Shown here: positions 20,201 to 31,152 of the stretch, piece by piece
Layout of the letters: every line of letters starts with the position of its first letter
Position numbering within the stretch: position 1 is the stretch's first letter
From: Macrolepiota albuminosa
Taxonomy: Eukaryota > Basidiomycota > Agaricomycetes > Agaricales > Agaricaceae
Length of the DNA stretch: 64,000 nucleotides
Reading direction: 5' to 3'
Assembly (NCBI GenBank): GCA_027475525.1
Contig: JAMWFC010000113.1
Coordinates: 434,001 to 498,000 of the forward strand
The notes under the pieces: model-generated
Seen by the model: the letters and a program-made list of their open reading frames with translations, nothing else
What the model was told of the DNA's origin: nothing
Databases searched by the model: none
Position numbers and translations under genes: made by a program

Positions 20201-21544
20201 CGTATTTGGTGATGGCCTCTTTATAGAGGCCCAGCCATGCAAAGACATAAGCCAGGTGTTTGTACACCATGGACTTGGAGAGGCGGCTTGCGCTGATAGC
20301 GCATACAAGCACAAACCCAAAGAGGCTGCGCCAGTGAATATGCATGGCATGGTCCATGGCCAGACTGGTCCACACATTGGGTGTCCCAGGACACCTATAG
20401 AGAAGGGCATAGGAGCCCGGGTAGTCCAAAGCAAAAGGCTGCTTTGGGTTAGGAGGAGTCAGGCTGATGAAGGCCAGTCTTCCACTTTCCTTGCGGTGAT
20501 AGATCTGCAAAGGGGCAATCATTCGCAGAACTTTCTCCCGCTCCTCCGAACTTGCAAAGGGTACTGCAATAGTCTTGTACGGGATCTTGTCGAGTAGTTG
20601 AGACATTGTTCTGTCTCAGGCTGTGGGGTGACAATTCATAGTCACCTGTTTGAATTTGTTGAGCAGGAGGTAGCCCAACTGACACTGATGAATCGGCGTA
20701 AACTGGTTGTTCATCAGTGAATGAAGCCTGCAAAGCTCTCAAGAACTGCGGGGGAACCCGCAAGGTGCAATTTGGTACACCTTACTATTGTGGGGCGTAT
20801 GCGTGGCATTGCCCTCTTTGTTGGCCTTGAAGGCCCTGGCTGCATGGGCTTCTTGCCTGATAAAAATAGTATTGGTCACTGGCGACCAATAGAACTGGGG
20901 GGATAACCCCGTGCCAAAGAATGAGTTTTGGCGCACAATAGTGTGATCACAATAGATCACCACACTGAGCGCATCAGGGATGCGCCTGGTTTCATCCTCG
21001 AGGAGGGCAGCTCCTTGCTTGGCACTATCTTGTGCCCAATGGTCCATCTTGGCCTGTCGATTGCTGTTGTGCTGTTTGCACGCCATGCATTGTGCTGCCG
21101 TCTTGTGTGGCACAGGAGATTCCATCCGAGCCTCTTCAGGCTCCTCATACCATTCATCATTGGAGGGCGGGGATGGCAGCCTCTCTGGCACAGACATGTC
21201 AGAACGTGGGTCCATTGCCCACACACACTGCAGGAGTTGGGCTGGCAGGCCTTCTACCAGTATTGCGGGTAAGAAGGGGATGTTAACTCCTGGGGCCCCT
21301 TTCAGGGCATCCTTGGAGAAGTGCACGTTGACGTATGCGTGCCCTTCCAGTTGTTTACCCTGACGATCCTTTCAGGGTTGCGAGGCCTTAGCCTTAGTGG
21401 GGCGTGTGCCACCACCCTGGGAACTCTGCTTCCTAGAGTGCGTGGTGGATACCATGGATAATGGTTGCGAAGATGCAACCTCAGATGCGCCACTAGCGAG
21501 GCACTAGATGAGCTGGGGGGCAGCTGGAGCAGGGGCATCTTCAT
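20200..21544 (-). pseudogene. Gy2-b accessory protein, core and C-terminal region (unknown family)
   Basis: Several frames on one strand form a broken protein. From 21,326: FSKDALKGAPGVNIPFLPAI, then an acidic PSPPSNDEWYEEPEEARMES, a CMAC, and the NSFFGTGLSPQFYWSPVTN block. The latter aligns with Gy2-a near 11,370 (NSFFKGRLDCHFYYLPTNN), including the following EA and a Leu-rich helix ending NNQF/CNQF. After a stop near 20,740 it continues (20,763-20,449 and 20,606-20,147) with a helix-rich segment (YKHLAYVFAWLGLYKEAI) that corresponds to Gy2-a 10,550-10,762. No known domain is recognised. It ends at the join to Gy3 gag. Being present in the same place in two copies, it is likely a genuine gene of the Gy2 lineage. 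Confidence 0.6.
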
Positions 21545-21575
21545 AAGGAAGGATGTCCCACCCTAGACTGGCCTC

Positions 21576-22704
21576 CTAGCTGGAGATGACAATGCTCAAC
21601 TGAGTCAAGTGGGAGGGCATGTCCTCCACTCCTTGCCAATGCACCCTTTTGCTGAGGTCAGTGTCCCAACTTGGGGGTGTAGTCTGCTGCTTATAAGTGG
21701 CCAAAATGGCAAGGAGATCAGTTTTGCGCTGAGCACACATGTGATCCATGTTGTCCATCATCTGGCTGATGAGGACGACCGCCTCTGCATCGTGGAGGAA
21801 TGACGACTCTGCAGGTACATTGTCCTGTTGTCCCCCAGGCGTTGGAGGAGAGTAGCCAGGACTAAGTCCTGGTTGAGACTGGGCTTGACCACCCATGCTT
21901 TTCCTTTGTCACGTCGAGGACACGACTCTTCTTCCAAGCTGGGCTCGGGTTGGTGCAGCATCTCCAGCCGCTGTAACAAGGAGAGCCTGGCCAGGCTCTC
22001 CATCGGCACATTGGCCAATGAACTGATGCTTAGTTCTGTATTGAGAATCTTTGTGCTCTCAATGGCTGCAGGGGCCTGCATGAGGGATGCTTGGCATCCC
22101 TCTAGATTGTCGACTGGTACTGTGGTCGACAGGGAAGCTGACTTGCCTCCCTTGGCTAGCACCTCATACGAGGCATTGTACTGGGGCATCGCGCCCCAAG
22201 CTCCCATCCAAGCCAGGGGTACGGCATCATTACAGGTGTGCCACCCATGCCAGGGTAGTGCACCGGGGTGGTAAACTGGGGAAAAGGATGTGCCCCCAGT
22301 GGCCCCATTGCCAGTACAGGGGCAAGCTGCCTCCATCCTGACGTCGCTTGGAGGCTAACAAGCCCCCTGTACTGGTGTTGCTGGGATTGGCCCTCAGCAT
22401 GATGTGGCGCATAAGCGCCCGCTACTGGTTGTTGGGGCTGATAGCTGCCCACAGGTGCATTTTGGGGCATAAAGTTGCCTTGCATGAGTTGGTGTGGTGG
22501 ATAGCCACTGATCACTGGCTGCCGCAGTGGGTAGCCCGCTGCTGTGGGAAGCCCACAGCCTGTTGCGATTGTCCCCAGTGTGTTGCATTTTGGGTCAGTG
22601 GAGGAGCTATCTGCCTCCCCTCCAGCTGACGGTAAGACCAACGGCGCAAGCTCAAACTGTTGCTGCTGCTGCTGCTCACTCTGGTCCACAGGCATGTTGT
22701 CCAT
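21576..22704 (-). pseudogene. Gy2-b accessory protein, Gln/Pro-rich N-terminal region
   Basis: It starts at 22,704 with MDNMPVDQSE and a run of glutamines encoded by a CAG-type microsatellite. Then comes a Pro/Gly/Tyr/Gln-rich stretch with repeated GYP and QPQQP elements, a Leu-rich helix (SLARLSLLQRLEMLHQPEPS, 21,758-22,336) and an Asp/Met-rich segment (QMMDNMDHMCAQRKTDLLAI, 21,576-21,896). Frameshifts separate the three frames. Equivalent low-complexity sequence follows the chromodomain in Gy2-a. It is not the gag of Gy3: that gag has its own capsid segment at 20.05-20.19 kb. Confidence 0.55.
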
Positions 22705-22814
22705 AGTTGAGGGAAGAAAGGGAAAAAAGAAATTTCAAATTTTTTTTAGACGTGTCTCAGCCACAGTTGCTGACCAACTCAGCCAAGCCACAATCAGCAC
22801 TGCTGATCAAATTA

Positions 22815-23012
22815 AGCGCCGGCATGCTTACCTAACTGATGTGGGCACTTAACGCCCTTCAACTCCAAATAACGGTCAAGTGCTGCCAACTTGGAGCAAT
22901 GGGAGTATGGCTCCCATGTTGTGTCCCTGAGGAACCACCATACCTCAAACTCGAGTGTATTCCGCTCAGTCCACCGGTGCCCTATGATGCACTTGACAAA
23001 CCACTCATCATC
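22815..23012 (-). pseudogene. pol: Gy2-b divergent chromodomain
   Basis: After the integrase C-terminus and a TGA stop the minus strand encodes DEWFVKCIIGHRWTERNTLE, then FEVWWFLRDTTWEPYSHC and the helix KLAALDRYLEL. The pattern (hydrophobic strand, HR, basic turn, FEVWW strand, TTWEP, then helix) is that of a chromodomain, but the first aromatic-cage position and the usual WKGY are altered. The domain belongs to Gy2 integrase and may have lost or changed its histone-peptide specificity. This assignment is from pattern only. Confidence 0.55.
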
Positions 23013-23015
23013 ATC

Positions 23016-24407
23016 TCATGCTCCAAAGTCATAGGGGCCTGGGGTTGCCCTGTTAGGGAATAGCGTGTCGTTGGATGCGCTGTATGGTCGCAACAGCGAC
23101 ACGTGAAACTTTGGAACAATGTGTTGTTCCTGTAATGCCTGAGGCAGCTCCAACACATAGTTGGAAGTACTTGGCTCTGTGTCTAGCATGCAGTACGGGC
23201 CTACCCATTTCAGGCAGAGTTTGCTAGCCCATCCCTTTGGAAGTTTCAGGTTATGCATTGACAGATAGACCAACGCTCCTACTAATATTGGCGGGTCCGT
23301 TTGCCTATGGTGATTGGCGTTTTTCATCTGAAAGACTCGCATCTCAATGATGGCATCATGCACCACCGCAATATTCTCCAGGGCCTGCCTGGCAAACTTG
23401 ACCACTCCTCAGTGGGCCACCACATCCACATGAATTTTGGGCAGCATGGAGGGCAAGTACCCTCCATTGAGCTCAAAGGGTGCATACCCTGTCATCTCCA
23501 AGATACTCACGTTAATTGTGAACTCAGTGAGTGGACACCAGTCCACCCAGTCTCATTGATCAGGGTGAACAACTGCCCTCAAGATCTGGCTGATACTGTG
23601 GTTGGCCCGCTCAGTCTGCCCATCTGTTTGAGGATGGAAGGACGTTGACATAAGGAGCCTAGCTCCTAACAGCTTGTGGAGTTCCCTCCACCGTTGAAAT
23701 GTGAACTTTGAGTCATGGTCGTTCATGATAGTACTAGGCAGCCTATGCAGCCTAATGATCTCCCTGAGGTAGATCCACGACAGCTCCTTAGCTGTCAATG
23801 TAGTGTGCACCAGGATCAGGTGCACCATGCTTGTCATGCAGCATATCACCACCCAGAGGTAATTGAACCCTCTAGACTCAGGAAAGAGACCTACAAGGTC
23901 CATTCCAATGGAGTCCCAAGGTTTTACTGGCACAGGTAGCTGGTGTAACTTCTCAGCAGGGGCTCTAGGGGGCAACTTTGCCCTCTGACATGCTGCGCAT
24001 GATGCGCAGAACTTAGTAACCTCTTGGGCCATCCGTGGCCACCAGTACTATCTATGGATGTAACCCAATGTTCATGTGGCACCGAAGTGCCCCACCAGTG
24101 TATGGGCCTGGTCCAATACTTGCATAACAATAGTTCGCATATGGGAAAGGCAAATCACTGCCACTCCTTGACAGTTTTCAATCGTGATCAGTCCGCCAGG
24201 CCCCTGCCTGAACCAAGGATGATTGTCAGGATTGGTGATTATCTTGGTGAAGAGAGAATCATGACCATATGCCCACACCACTTCTATGTGGAAGTCATTG
24301 TTGCCCAGGCTAGGGGGCTGGGATGAAGGCGATTTGCTTTCAAGCATCTCAGCCAGAGTGACGGGTCTATCAGGACGCTCATGTTCCCCAGGTGCCTCTG
24401 GACCCAT
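23016..24407 (-). pseudogene. pol: Gy2-b integrase
   Basis: Full-length integrase with scattered stops. It has a linker (24,072-24,407), the zinc domain (QVLDQAHTLVGHFGA, then YWWPRMAQEV and CASCAAC), and the core with Asp in DSIGMDLVG, Asp in MNDHDSKF and Glu in TDGQTERANHS. The C-terminal domain has KFARQALENIAVV and VPKFHVSLLRPYSA (23,016-23,405). In-frame stops: TAG near 24,049 where Gln is expected (CAG to TAG), and TGA near 23,563 and 23,407 at likely Arg positions. Catalytic residues are all kept. Confidence 0.9.
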
Positions 24408-24476
24408 GACTTCATGCTCCTTGAGCAGTTGGGCGGCTACATCCCGCTCTTCATGCTGCTCCCTGAGGCGAGTACT

Positions 24477-25072
24477 TTACCTCCATTCATTGTTGTGCAT
24501 CGCGCATACATCCAGGACATGCTCCCTGATTTCCTGGTACTGGTGGAGAGGTAAATTCTCCTCATCTGGGTTTATGCGGCAGTCTGCCTGCACATACTTG
24601 TGAGGCTCATGAGCCTCTCTGACTACATCACTCTCAAAGTAGCAAGACAAGCAGTCTGCCACTTTATTGAGTTCACCTTTCACATAAGTGATGTCGAACT
24701 GATATTTCAACATGTAGTCAATCCATTGTCACTGACGTGGCAACAAGTTCAACTGAGCTTTGAAGAACTCAAGTGCCTTGTGATCGGTTATGATATGGAT
24801 AGGGTATCCCATCAGCTTATCCTCCTACTTGAGGAGGGCCTCAAGTATAGCTAGGGTCTTGAGCTCATGCACAGCATAGTTTTGCTGGGCAGTCGTGAAC
24901 TTTTTTGACATGAACCCTGCTGGGCGGCACATCTGCCAGCTACTCCCCTGGCCATACATGGCACCGATGCCTGTCTTAGACATGTCGTAAATGAGCCATA
25001 TAGGCTCGTCCTGTCTAAGGTCGATTCATCAAATAACCAGAGTCTTTGTACAGATCCATTTGACCATCTCAA
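24477..25072 (-). pseudogene. pol: Gy2-b RNase H
   Basis: RNase H domain. The sense frame passes through GFMSKKFTTAQQNYAVHELK (Tyr-Ala-Val-His-Glu motif with catalytic Glu), a TGA-like stop, ITDHKALEFFKAQLNLL with Asp, and ends in YQFDITYVKGELNKVADCLS (24,477-24,713). The same motifs are found in Gy2-c at 45,604-46,111. The N-terminal third is out of frame near 24,850-25,070. Confidence 0.8.
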
Positions 25073-26326
25073 AGCACTGCTGGTGCAGTGGCCTCCAATT
25101 GAACAGTGACCCGTTCTGCGTCATGGCCATAAGTGGCCCAGTATAAGCAGTGACATCAGGCAAAAAGCTCAATATGTAGTTGACAAGGCCAACAAATCAT
25201 TGGATGTCATTGTAGTTTCATGGTGTGCGCCACTTCCAAATGCAATTTAGCTTGTCATGATTGGGGTGTACACCCCACTCATTGATGACATGCCCTAGGC
25301 AGTCTATACTTTGAGTGTAAAGCTCACACTTCTTCCACTTCAAGTACAACTTGTATCATTGATGACATGCCCTAGGCAGTCTATACTTTGAGTGTAAAGC
25401 TCACACTTCTTCCACTTCAAGTACAACTTGTACTTGCGCAGTCATTTGAACATGACTCTGAGGTGCTGCTCATGCTCCTCCATGGAATCCAAGTAGATGA
25501 ATATATCATCTAAGTAGACGTGCATAAAATGTCCTATCATGTCTCAAAAAATAGAGGTCATGAGCCTCTGAAAGGTTGCAGGGGCATTACAGTCCCCAAT
25601 CTGCATTATGTTGCTTGTGAACATCGGTGCAAATACGGTCTTGGGTACGTCTTTGGTGCGGATGCACACCTGCTCATAGGCATCAGTAAGGTTGATCTTT
25701 GAGCAATACTTTGCCTGAGCCACGTCTTCCCAGATCACCTCCTGATCTGGTAAAGGTGTTACATCCTTTATAGTATTGTCATTGCGCTGATGCACATCAA
25801 GAGCTGTTCAAAGGGTTCCGTCCTTCTTCGGGATGCACAGTAATGGTGCAGCCTGAGCAGTGGTGCATGGTGACCACCACTACGCATTCAAATAGCGATT
25901 AGTTTTATTGCATAATTGCTCCTGGAGTGCATGTAGGCAGCGCAGCAAGTGATATTTGTCTTGCTTGCTCTCATCTATGAGATTAATCTCATGGTTCACT
26001 TCCCACCAAGGCAGAAGCTCTTCTTTGGTCCCATTGACCATATCAGCAAATTCCTCTTGCCATTGCTGATGCAACTGAGGTATCTCTTCCTCACAAAGGC
26101 TTGTCGCCTTTTGTTTCCCCTTTGAACACACTGGGGAAAGTACCTCCACCATTTCTGATGGTGACCATGGCTGCAGTGCATATTGCTTGCAAATTGTGAG
26201 CACCCAATTAACTTCTTCATGTACAAGTGAGTACGCTATGGACACTTCATCTGAAGCTGGCTGGCGATACACTGGTGTGACGGTCATCCATTGCTGGTGC
26301 ATGTTTTGTGCACATGTGGCTGCCAC
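25072..26326 (-). pseudogene. pol: Gy2-b reverse transcriptase
   Basis: RT N-terminal region (25,880-26,326: PQLHQQWQEEFADMVNG, then HEINLIDESKQDKYHLLR) and core (25,544-25,795: QRNDNTIKDVTPLPDQ, CSKINLTDAYEQV with catalytic Asp, NAPATFQRLMTSIF). A TGA at 25,544-25,546 interrupts just before DMIGHFMHVYLDDIFIY, where Arg is expected (CGA to TGA). The catalytic YLDD is intact. A 77-bp duplication lies at 25,279-25,432. The closest copy, Gy2-c (46,150-47,150), lacks that duplication. Confidence 0.9.
25279..25432. repeat. 77-bp tandem duplication 7
   Basis: Two exact 77-bp units. The aligned region of Gy2-c (about 46,405-46,480) has a single unit, showing that one unit here is surplus. Confidence 0.97.
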
Positions 26327-26440
26327 CAGTTCATTCCATTCCTGTGGTATTCGAGGATTGTATACCCAGTTGTACTCAGAAAGGGGAGCTGGTTGCTCCC
26401 ATAAGGACCATGTGTCCTCACAGTATGAGGCTTTTGCCTC

Positions 26441-27469
26441 TCAATTGCTGTCCCTCAAGTTATCTAACTTGACTTGGGAGGACGTAGGTGGACATACATC
26501 CACTGAGTCCTCAGGCTTCTTTGCCTTTTGCTGCCATCTATCTGGAGGCTTTGTGCCTTGAACATTACCAGCAAGTATTCGCTCATCTCTCGTCTTGGAG
26601 GCTTGATATTCCTCCTCGTTCATCTTCACCACATTGTGGTCTGAGCTCAGCCCAGGCATAGCCTGTACTTCCTCATCCACCTCCTCCACCATCAGCACTT
26701 TGCGCCGACCGAGTCATGGAGAGTCCTTGTGCTTCTCCATAGTGCGGTGACATCGCAGGTGATTATCAGTGTTGTCTGCAGTAGCCCGTTCAGCTGGGAT
26801 TACTTTCCCATTTACTAGCATCTGACAGTGCTCAAAGTCTAGCATGACTTTGTTATGCTGCATAAATAGTGTTCCCAGTATCATATCATAGCGATCAAAA
26901 TTCACTACATCCATGTATTCCCAGCTACGTGAGCCCGGTGTCTGGACAGTTACATTCATCCCATACTGCACCATAGCGTGGCTTTCTACCATGCCCAATT
27001 GCAACGCCAACAGCATATCTAATTCCTGTACAGAAATTCTGTACATGTGAGCAAACTGGGGCATTATACTGGAAGTAGTACTCCCAGAATCCCATAACGT
27101 CCAAGCTTTGTGGCCATTCACCTCCACATACAAGACCAGGCACTCCTTATCTGCCTGCTTCAATGTAGGGTGCTGCAAAGTGCCCTCTGCTTGACAAAGA
27201 GTCACCTTCTTCATCCGAACCACGTTATTCTTGTCATGATCATTCGAGGATGGCCAATCCGTCATTGCTGCTAGGCATTCTGAGTTGCTGTCACAACTGT
27301 AGTACTCATTGTTGTAGATGTTGTCGTATACATCAACTGTGACGTACTTCTCCCCCTCCATGACCACACTCTTGGGCTCAGCACCCAAAGCCTCCTCTGG
27401 GGGCTCTTGGTCATTTATGGGGTGCTCAGCCTCAGACTCAGCCGAGACGTCTCCATCACTCCCACTCAC
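26441..27469 (-). pseudogene. pol: Gy2-b aspartic protease region
   Basis: An acidic N-terminal stretch (SAESEAEHPINDQEPPEEAL) is followed by a retropepsin-like domain: AWTLWDSGSTTSSIMPQFAH with the catalytic DSGST, a central YGMNVTVQTPGSRSWEYMDV, and MILGTLFMQHNKVMLDF as the C-terminal hydrophobic-hydrophobic-Gly motif. The main frame (26,714-27,469) is intact over about 250 codons. A linker frame (26,441-26,698) leads toward RT. Cleavage of the polyprotein is the expected role. Confidence 0.88.
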
Positions 27470-29168
27470 AGCTGCAGTATGTGCAGCTCAAAGGTGGGCA
27501 CGGGGTATATACCCCTTTCTTGGGGCTCCCATCTTTACAGGGCAGTTGGTAGCGTAGTGGCCTGGCTGGCTGCATGTGAAGCAGGTCCCTGTCTGACCAG
27601 GTGGGGTTGGCCAGCTTGAAATCTGGCCTTGGTTTAGGACATTCTCTATCTGGCGCCCACTCCAGTTGTGGGCAGGGTCGCCCTTGATTTGCCACAGGAG
27701 TTCTGCATACCACAAACCGCATGTTGCAGTCACAATCCAAGTCAGCCTTCTTGGCCAAGAAGGTCTCCACATGCTGACCCTGTGAGAGTGCCCCAGCAGG
27801 CAGCAATTGCCTGCTTCCTCCTTTGTGGCCACTATGATGCTCGTAGTGGTTAGCAGTCTTAAGAGACTGTTCATACCTAATGGCATATGCCACAAACTCT
27901 TCCACATTGTTGACCTCTGGGGACAGTCCATCCTCACATATCAGATAGCAGCGCATGTCTGCTGGAATACCATCCAAGAATATTGCGAGCATTGTATACC
28001 CGTCTGGGTATACTGCCATATTCTGGGCATGGTTGTTAAGTGTAGCGTAGTCTGCTATGTGGCATTGGCCACATAGCTTTACTTACTGTAGTTGATATTA
28101 TATTATACTTATTATAATATCATATTAATATTAATTACTTTATTATATCTAGTTACATGTGCTGCTTACTAAGCAGCTTAGTTTTTGTTGTACACTACAT
28201 TGGCAATAGACCAGTCTGGTCTGATTCAGTGGTGTGTGCACACTAAGCTCTTCAAACCCATAACTTTGTTATATTAAGGGTATCATAGAACACTTGTACT
28301 CCCAACTTCTCGGTGTACCTGGTGGACTGGAAGTCCTGCCTTGCATCCTGTAGCATTGAGGGGTGCATGAATTGATTGTACAGTCCTGTGAGGACTCCTT
28401 TGAACGTCCACTCATACTGGACCCAGTTGACGTGCAATACTGCACGTTGAAACCACCCCATGGCCTCTCCAGCCAAGAATTCAAGTAGAACAAAGATTTA
28501 TTCTCGTTCCATATAGTCACCGCCATATAAGCACATTGCGAGGTGGGTGCATACATCCATCGCCCAGTCCTCCAAGTCACTGAACTTGGACATGCCTGTG
28601 TAGGCGTGGATGTGCCTACTGTCCACTTTACGCAGCTTCACCCCATCTGGTAACCACAAGGTTACCCCCAGGGCATCATTGACTACTTGATGCAGACAAT
28701 CGTGCATGGCTTCACAATGCATTCAAATGGCCTCTCGCTGACCTGGGGATCTAGTTGCTAAATCAGTGGCTTGGGGAAGTGACTTCCCTTGTCTACCCTG
28801 CGGCGGACGTCCTGAGCCTCCTCAACTGTGGGCATAATTGCCCTCATCTTGAGAGGTCAACCTAGGGCCATCATTCCAGCCATTATCAGGGGCATCCTGT
28901 CCAGTAGCGCTATCTCAATCGAGGAAGTCTCCTCGATCATAATCATTGCACCACCCTGGATCTGGAGAAGCTTGATTCTCCTGGCCCTGCATTATGAATT
29001 GACAACGCATCTTGTCAATGGGCTTAGTGCCCTCAAATACAATGCCCTGATCATTGATAAGGGACTGTCCCTTAGTTCTGAGGTCACCATTGCACATACG
29101 TTGATACGCAACTCTGTTGCTCAATGTTTCTGCCATGGGCACATGCGGCATCACAGATGCCTCACTCT
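27456..29168 (-). pseudogene. gag: Gy2-b gag, central and C-terminal part
   Basis: Gag reads from the Gy4 insertion point at 29,168 (SNRVAYQRMCNGDLRTKGQS), through a capsid-like helix region (28,252-28,722: KFSDLEDWAMDVCTHLAMCL, VQYEWTFKGVLTGLYNQFMH). It is interrupted by a 233-bp palindromic element (28,041-28,273), then continues (YTMLAIFLDGIPADMRCYLI) to a canonical zinc knuckle CFTCSQPGHYATNC (CX2CX4HX4C, about 27,560-27,600). Frame breaks occur at the insertion and near 27,490. Confidence 0.85.
28041..28273 (-). mobile_element. 233-bp palindrome-rich small element, copy 1
   Basis: Non-coding AT-rich insertion inside Gy2-b gag, flanked by TTAAG on both sides (28,036-28,040 and 28,274-28,278). 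The empty site is seen in Gy2-c near 49,632 (a single TTAAG). It contains four perfect hairpins: ctatgtggc/gccacatag (loop 4), gctgctta/taagcagc (loop 1), gaccag/ctggtc (loop 1) and ataac/gttat (loop 3). A second copy lies in opposite orientation at 52,676-52,918. Confidence 0.8.
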
Positions 29169-29919
29169 TGTCACGACCCCTCCCCTCCAGGCCCACCCTG
29201 GGACACCCCCGGAACACCATCCGGGACCCTCCCTCCGACCCCACAGGACACACCCTGCCATCACGACCGCCGACACCGCCATCATGCACATCAAGGACCG
29301 CCATCAGCCGCCACCAGCCCCGATCAACAATCGGATCACGTGACTCATTCCGGCCATCAGGCATCAGGCATCACGACTCCCCCCGCGTCAATTGATCGCG
29401 CGCCCCACACGCGCAATCCCGGTATACAGTCCCTGCCCGCTACTCAATGACTCCCGGAACCCATCCCAGACACCCCGGAATCCAGAGACCCGGTCCCGTA
29501 GTACTTATAGTGTAGCTCCCTGTTGTATTCGGTAGTCTTGATATTACATACACTGTTACTTTGCTTTACTTGGATTGTTGCGTGCCCTCTATTTGACTGG
29601 TACGCATTGACTGGCATGCTTGACTGGCACACTTGGATATTCGTGTGCTTTAAGACTGGTACGCACTTCGTGACTTTAACTTACTAACTTGGTCTCGTCT
29701 TAGAACCTCCGGTTCACGACTCGACCCCCACCCGAACTCCCCAGTTACCACCACCCAAAACCCCCGGACTAAGTCCCCTCTCCCAGGATTTCCCTGTCCA
29801 TGTCTTGAACCCCGGAGTCCTAGCCCCGGAGTTCCAGACACCCGAGTATCCGTGGGTCAAGTCCGCATTGTAAGGGCGATTGCTTTCCCGGAAAGCCCCC
29901 GACTCAGCAGAACCTGACA
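29169..29919 (+). repeat. 5' LTR of Gy4
   Basis: TGTCACGACC...CTGACA, 751 bp. It carries a TATA-like CTTATAG at 29,504-29,510 and a likely transcription start near 29,534. It is very similar to the 3' LTR; most differences are transitions, apart from one indel of about 21 bp. Confidence 0.95.
29504..29546 (+). promoter_or_regulatory. Predicted Gy4 promoter and transcript start
   Basis: A TATA-like CTTATAG at 29,504-29,510 lies about 25-30 bp before AGTCTTGATATTA (29,534-29,546). The latter is the exact reverse complement of the first 13 bases after the 5' LTR, which suggests it is the 5' end of the RNA. Confidence 0.6.
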
Positions 29920-29932
29920 TAATATCAAGACT
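29920..29932 (+). other. Gy4 primer-binding site, self-complementary to LTR
   Basis: TAATATCAAGACT begins exactly one base after the LTR end (CTGACA). It is perfectly complementary over 13 nt to 29,534-29,546 in the LTR (also present in the 3' LTR near 40,065). This is the arrangement of self-primed elements such as Tf1 of fission yeast, where the folded 5' end of the RNA primes reverse transcription. Confidence 0.7.
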
Positions 29933-30081
29933 CCCTCCTTACACCGTTCTTGATGGCTACGTATACTCACACTTACTACCCCACGGGCTACCAGACCGAC
30001 CCCTAGACTCCCTCCTTACACCGTTCTTGATGGCTACGTATACTCACACTTACTACCCCACGGGCTACCAGACCGACCCCT
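29928..30081. repeat. 77-bp tandem duplication 8
   Basis: Period 77 bp at the start of Gy4; duplicates the gag leader and start codon. Confidence 0.95.
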
Positions 30082-30998
30082 ATGGCCGCCCGGTACCCGA
30101 GCATTACTCCGCACAGACCCCCCGCCCCGTCTACCCACCCCTCCCGTACGAACCTCCGTACCTCCACCATCACTGGCCCCCGACCCATCCCTCTATGATC
30201 TGGGGCCCTCAGCCAGCTGGGCCCCTCCACCCAACTTAGCCATGGCACGACCCGTGGAGGTCCCCTCGTACCGGAGCATCCCCGGGGGCCTGCCGGAGAC
30301 CCCACCAGTACCCAGTGGACCTCGCCCGATCCCCCCCAGCGAGGGCCCCTTTGCACCCACCCCCTACTACGGCTACCAGCGCCCCGTTTCCCAACCCCGA
30401 GAACCCCGAGGACCCCCCTACCTCGACTACCCCCCTCGTCACTACCCGGCTGCCGCTCTACCCGCTCGAACCCCTCCCTTGCCAATGGGACGACGACGCC
30501 TCGAGGAGTATGAATGGCAACGGGACAAAGTACTCCGCTCACTCAGGATCTTGCCAGAGGACTTCGTGCAACGGGCAAGGGCGCTGCTCACGGAATTCGG
30601 ACACAACAACTTTGAAGGCATTCCAGAGGAATGGGCTCATTGCTTGGTCAAATTTGGGGACCACCTTACACGAGGAGAACTCCCAGAGCAAACTATGGTA
30701 AAGTATAGGCGCAATACGATCCTCCAAGAAGAGTTGCAGCAGCTGCTCAACGAAGTCCATGCGTCCCCCTCCCCTCGACCCCTCAACGACCTCGCGGACC
30801 CAGGTCGCTCGATTCACGTTCGACGGGAACCCCCGGAGCCGGCCCCAGCAGCTCTGACAGCCCCCGCAGACCCCTCTCCGGAACAACGACAATGGGAAGA
30901 GCGACAAAACGCCTCAGCCATATTGCGGTCCCTCAACCCGACTGGAGGCCTCTTCGATCAACCCACTGCCCGCACGGTAGGCTTGTCAACTCGCTGCA

Positions 30999-31152
30999 GG
31001 GCTAACTCCGTTCCTAGTACCTTCGAGACCTGGGGACAGCCTCAAAGACCCCTGGAACCCCTCCCGCGAACAGACGGGCTAACTCCGTTCCTAGTACCTT
31101 CGAGACCTGGGGACAGCCTCAAAGACCCCTGGAACCCCTCCCGCGAACAGAC
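30999..31152. repeat. 77-bp tandem duplication 9
   Basis: Period 77 bp in Gy4 gag. Confidence 0.95.

Noticed and set aside
22660..22690. CAG/CTG microsatellite as an independent functional repeat
   Set aside because: It only encodes the glutamine run at the start of the Gy2-b accessory protein and is short.
20449..22704. Gag of Gy3 upstream of its protease
   Set aside because: Gy3 gag has its own capsid segment at 20.05-20.19 kb, and the 20.4-22.7 kb region matches the region after the Gy2-a chromodomain, so it belongs to Gy2.
29928..30081. Possible direct-repeat array or CRISPR-like repeats among the 77-bp duplications
   Set aside because: Each pair has its own sequence, there are no spacers, and the genome is eukaryotic.
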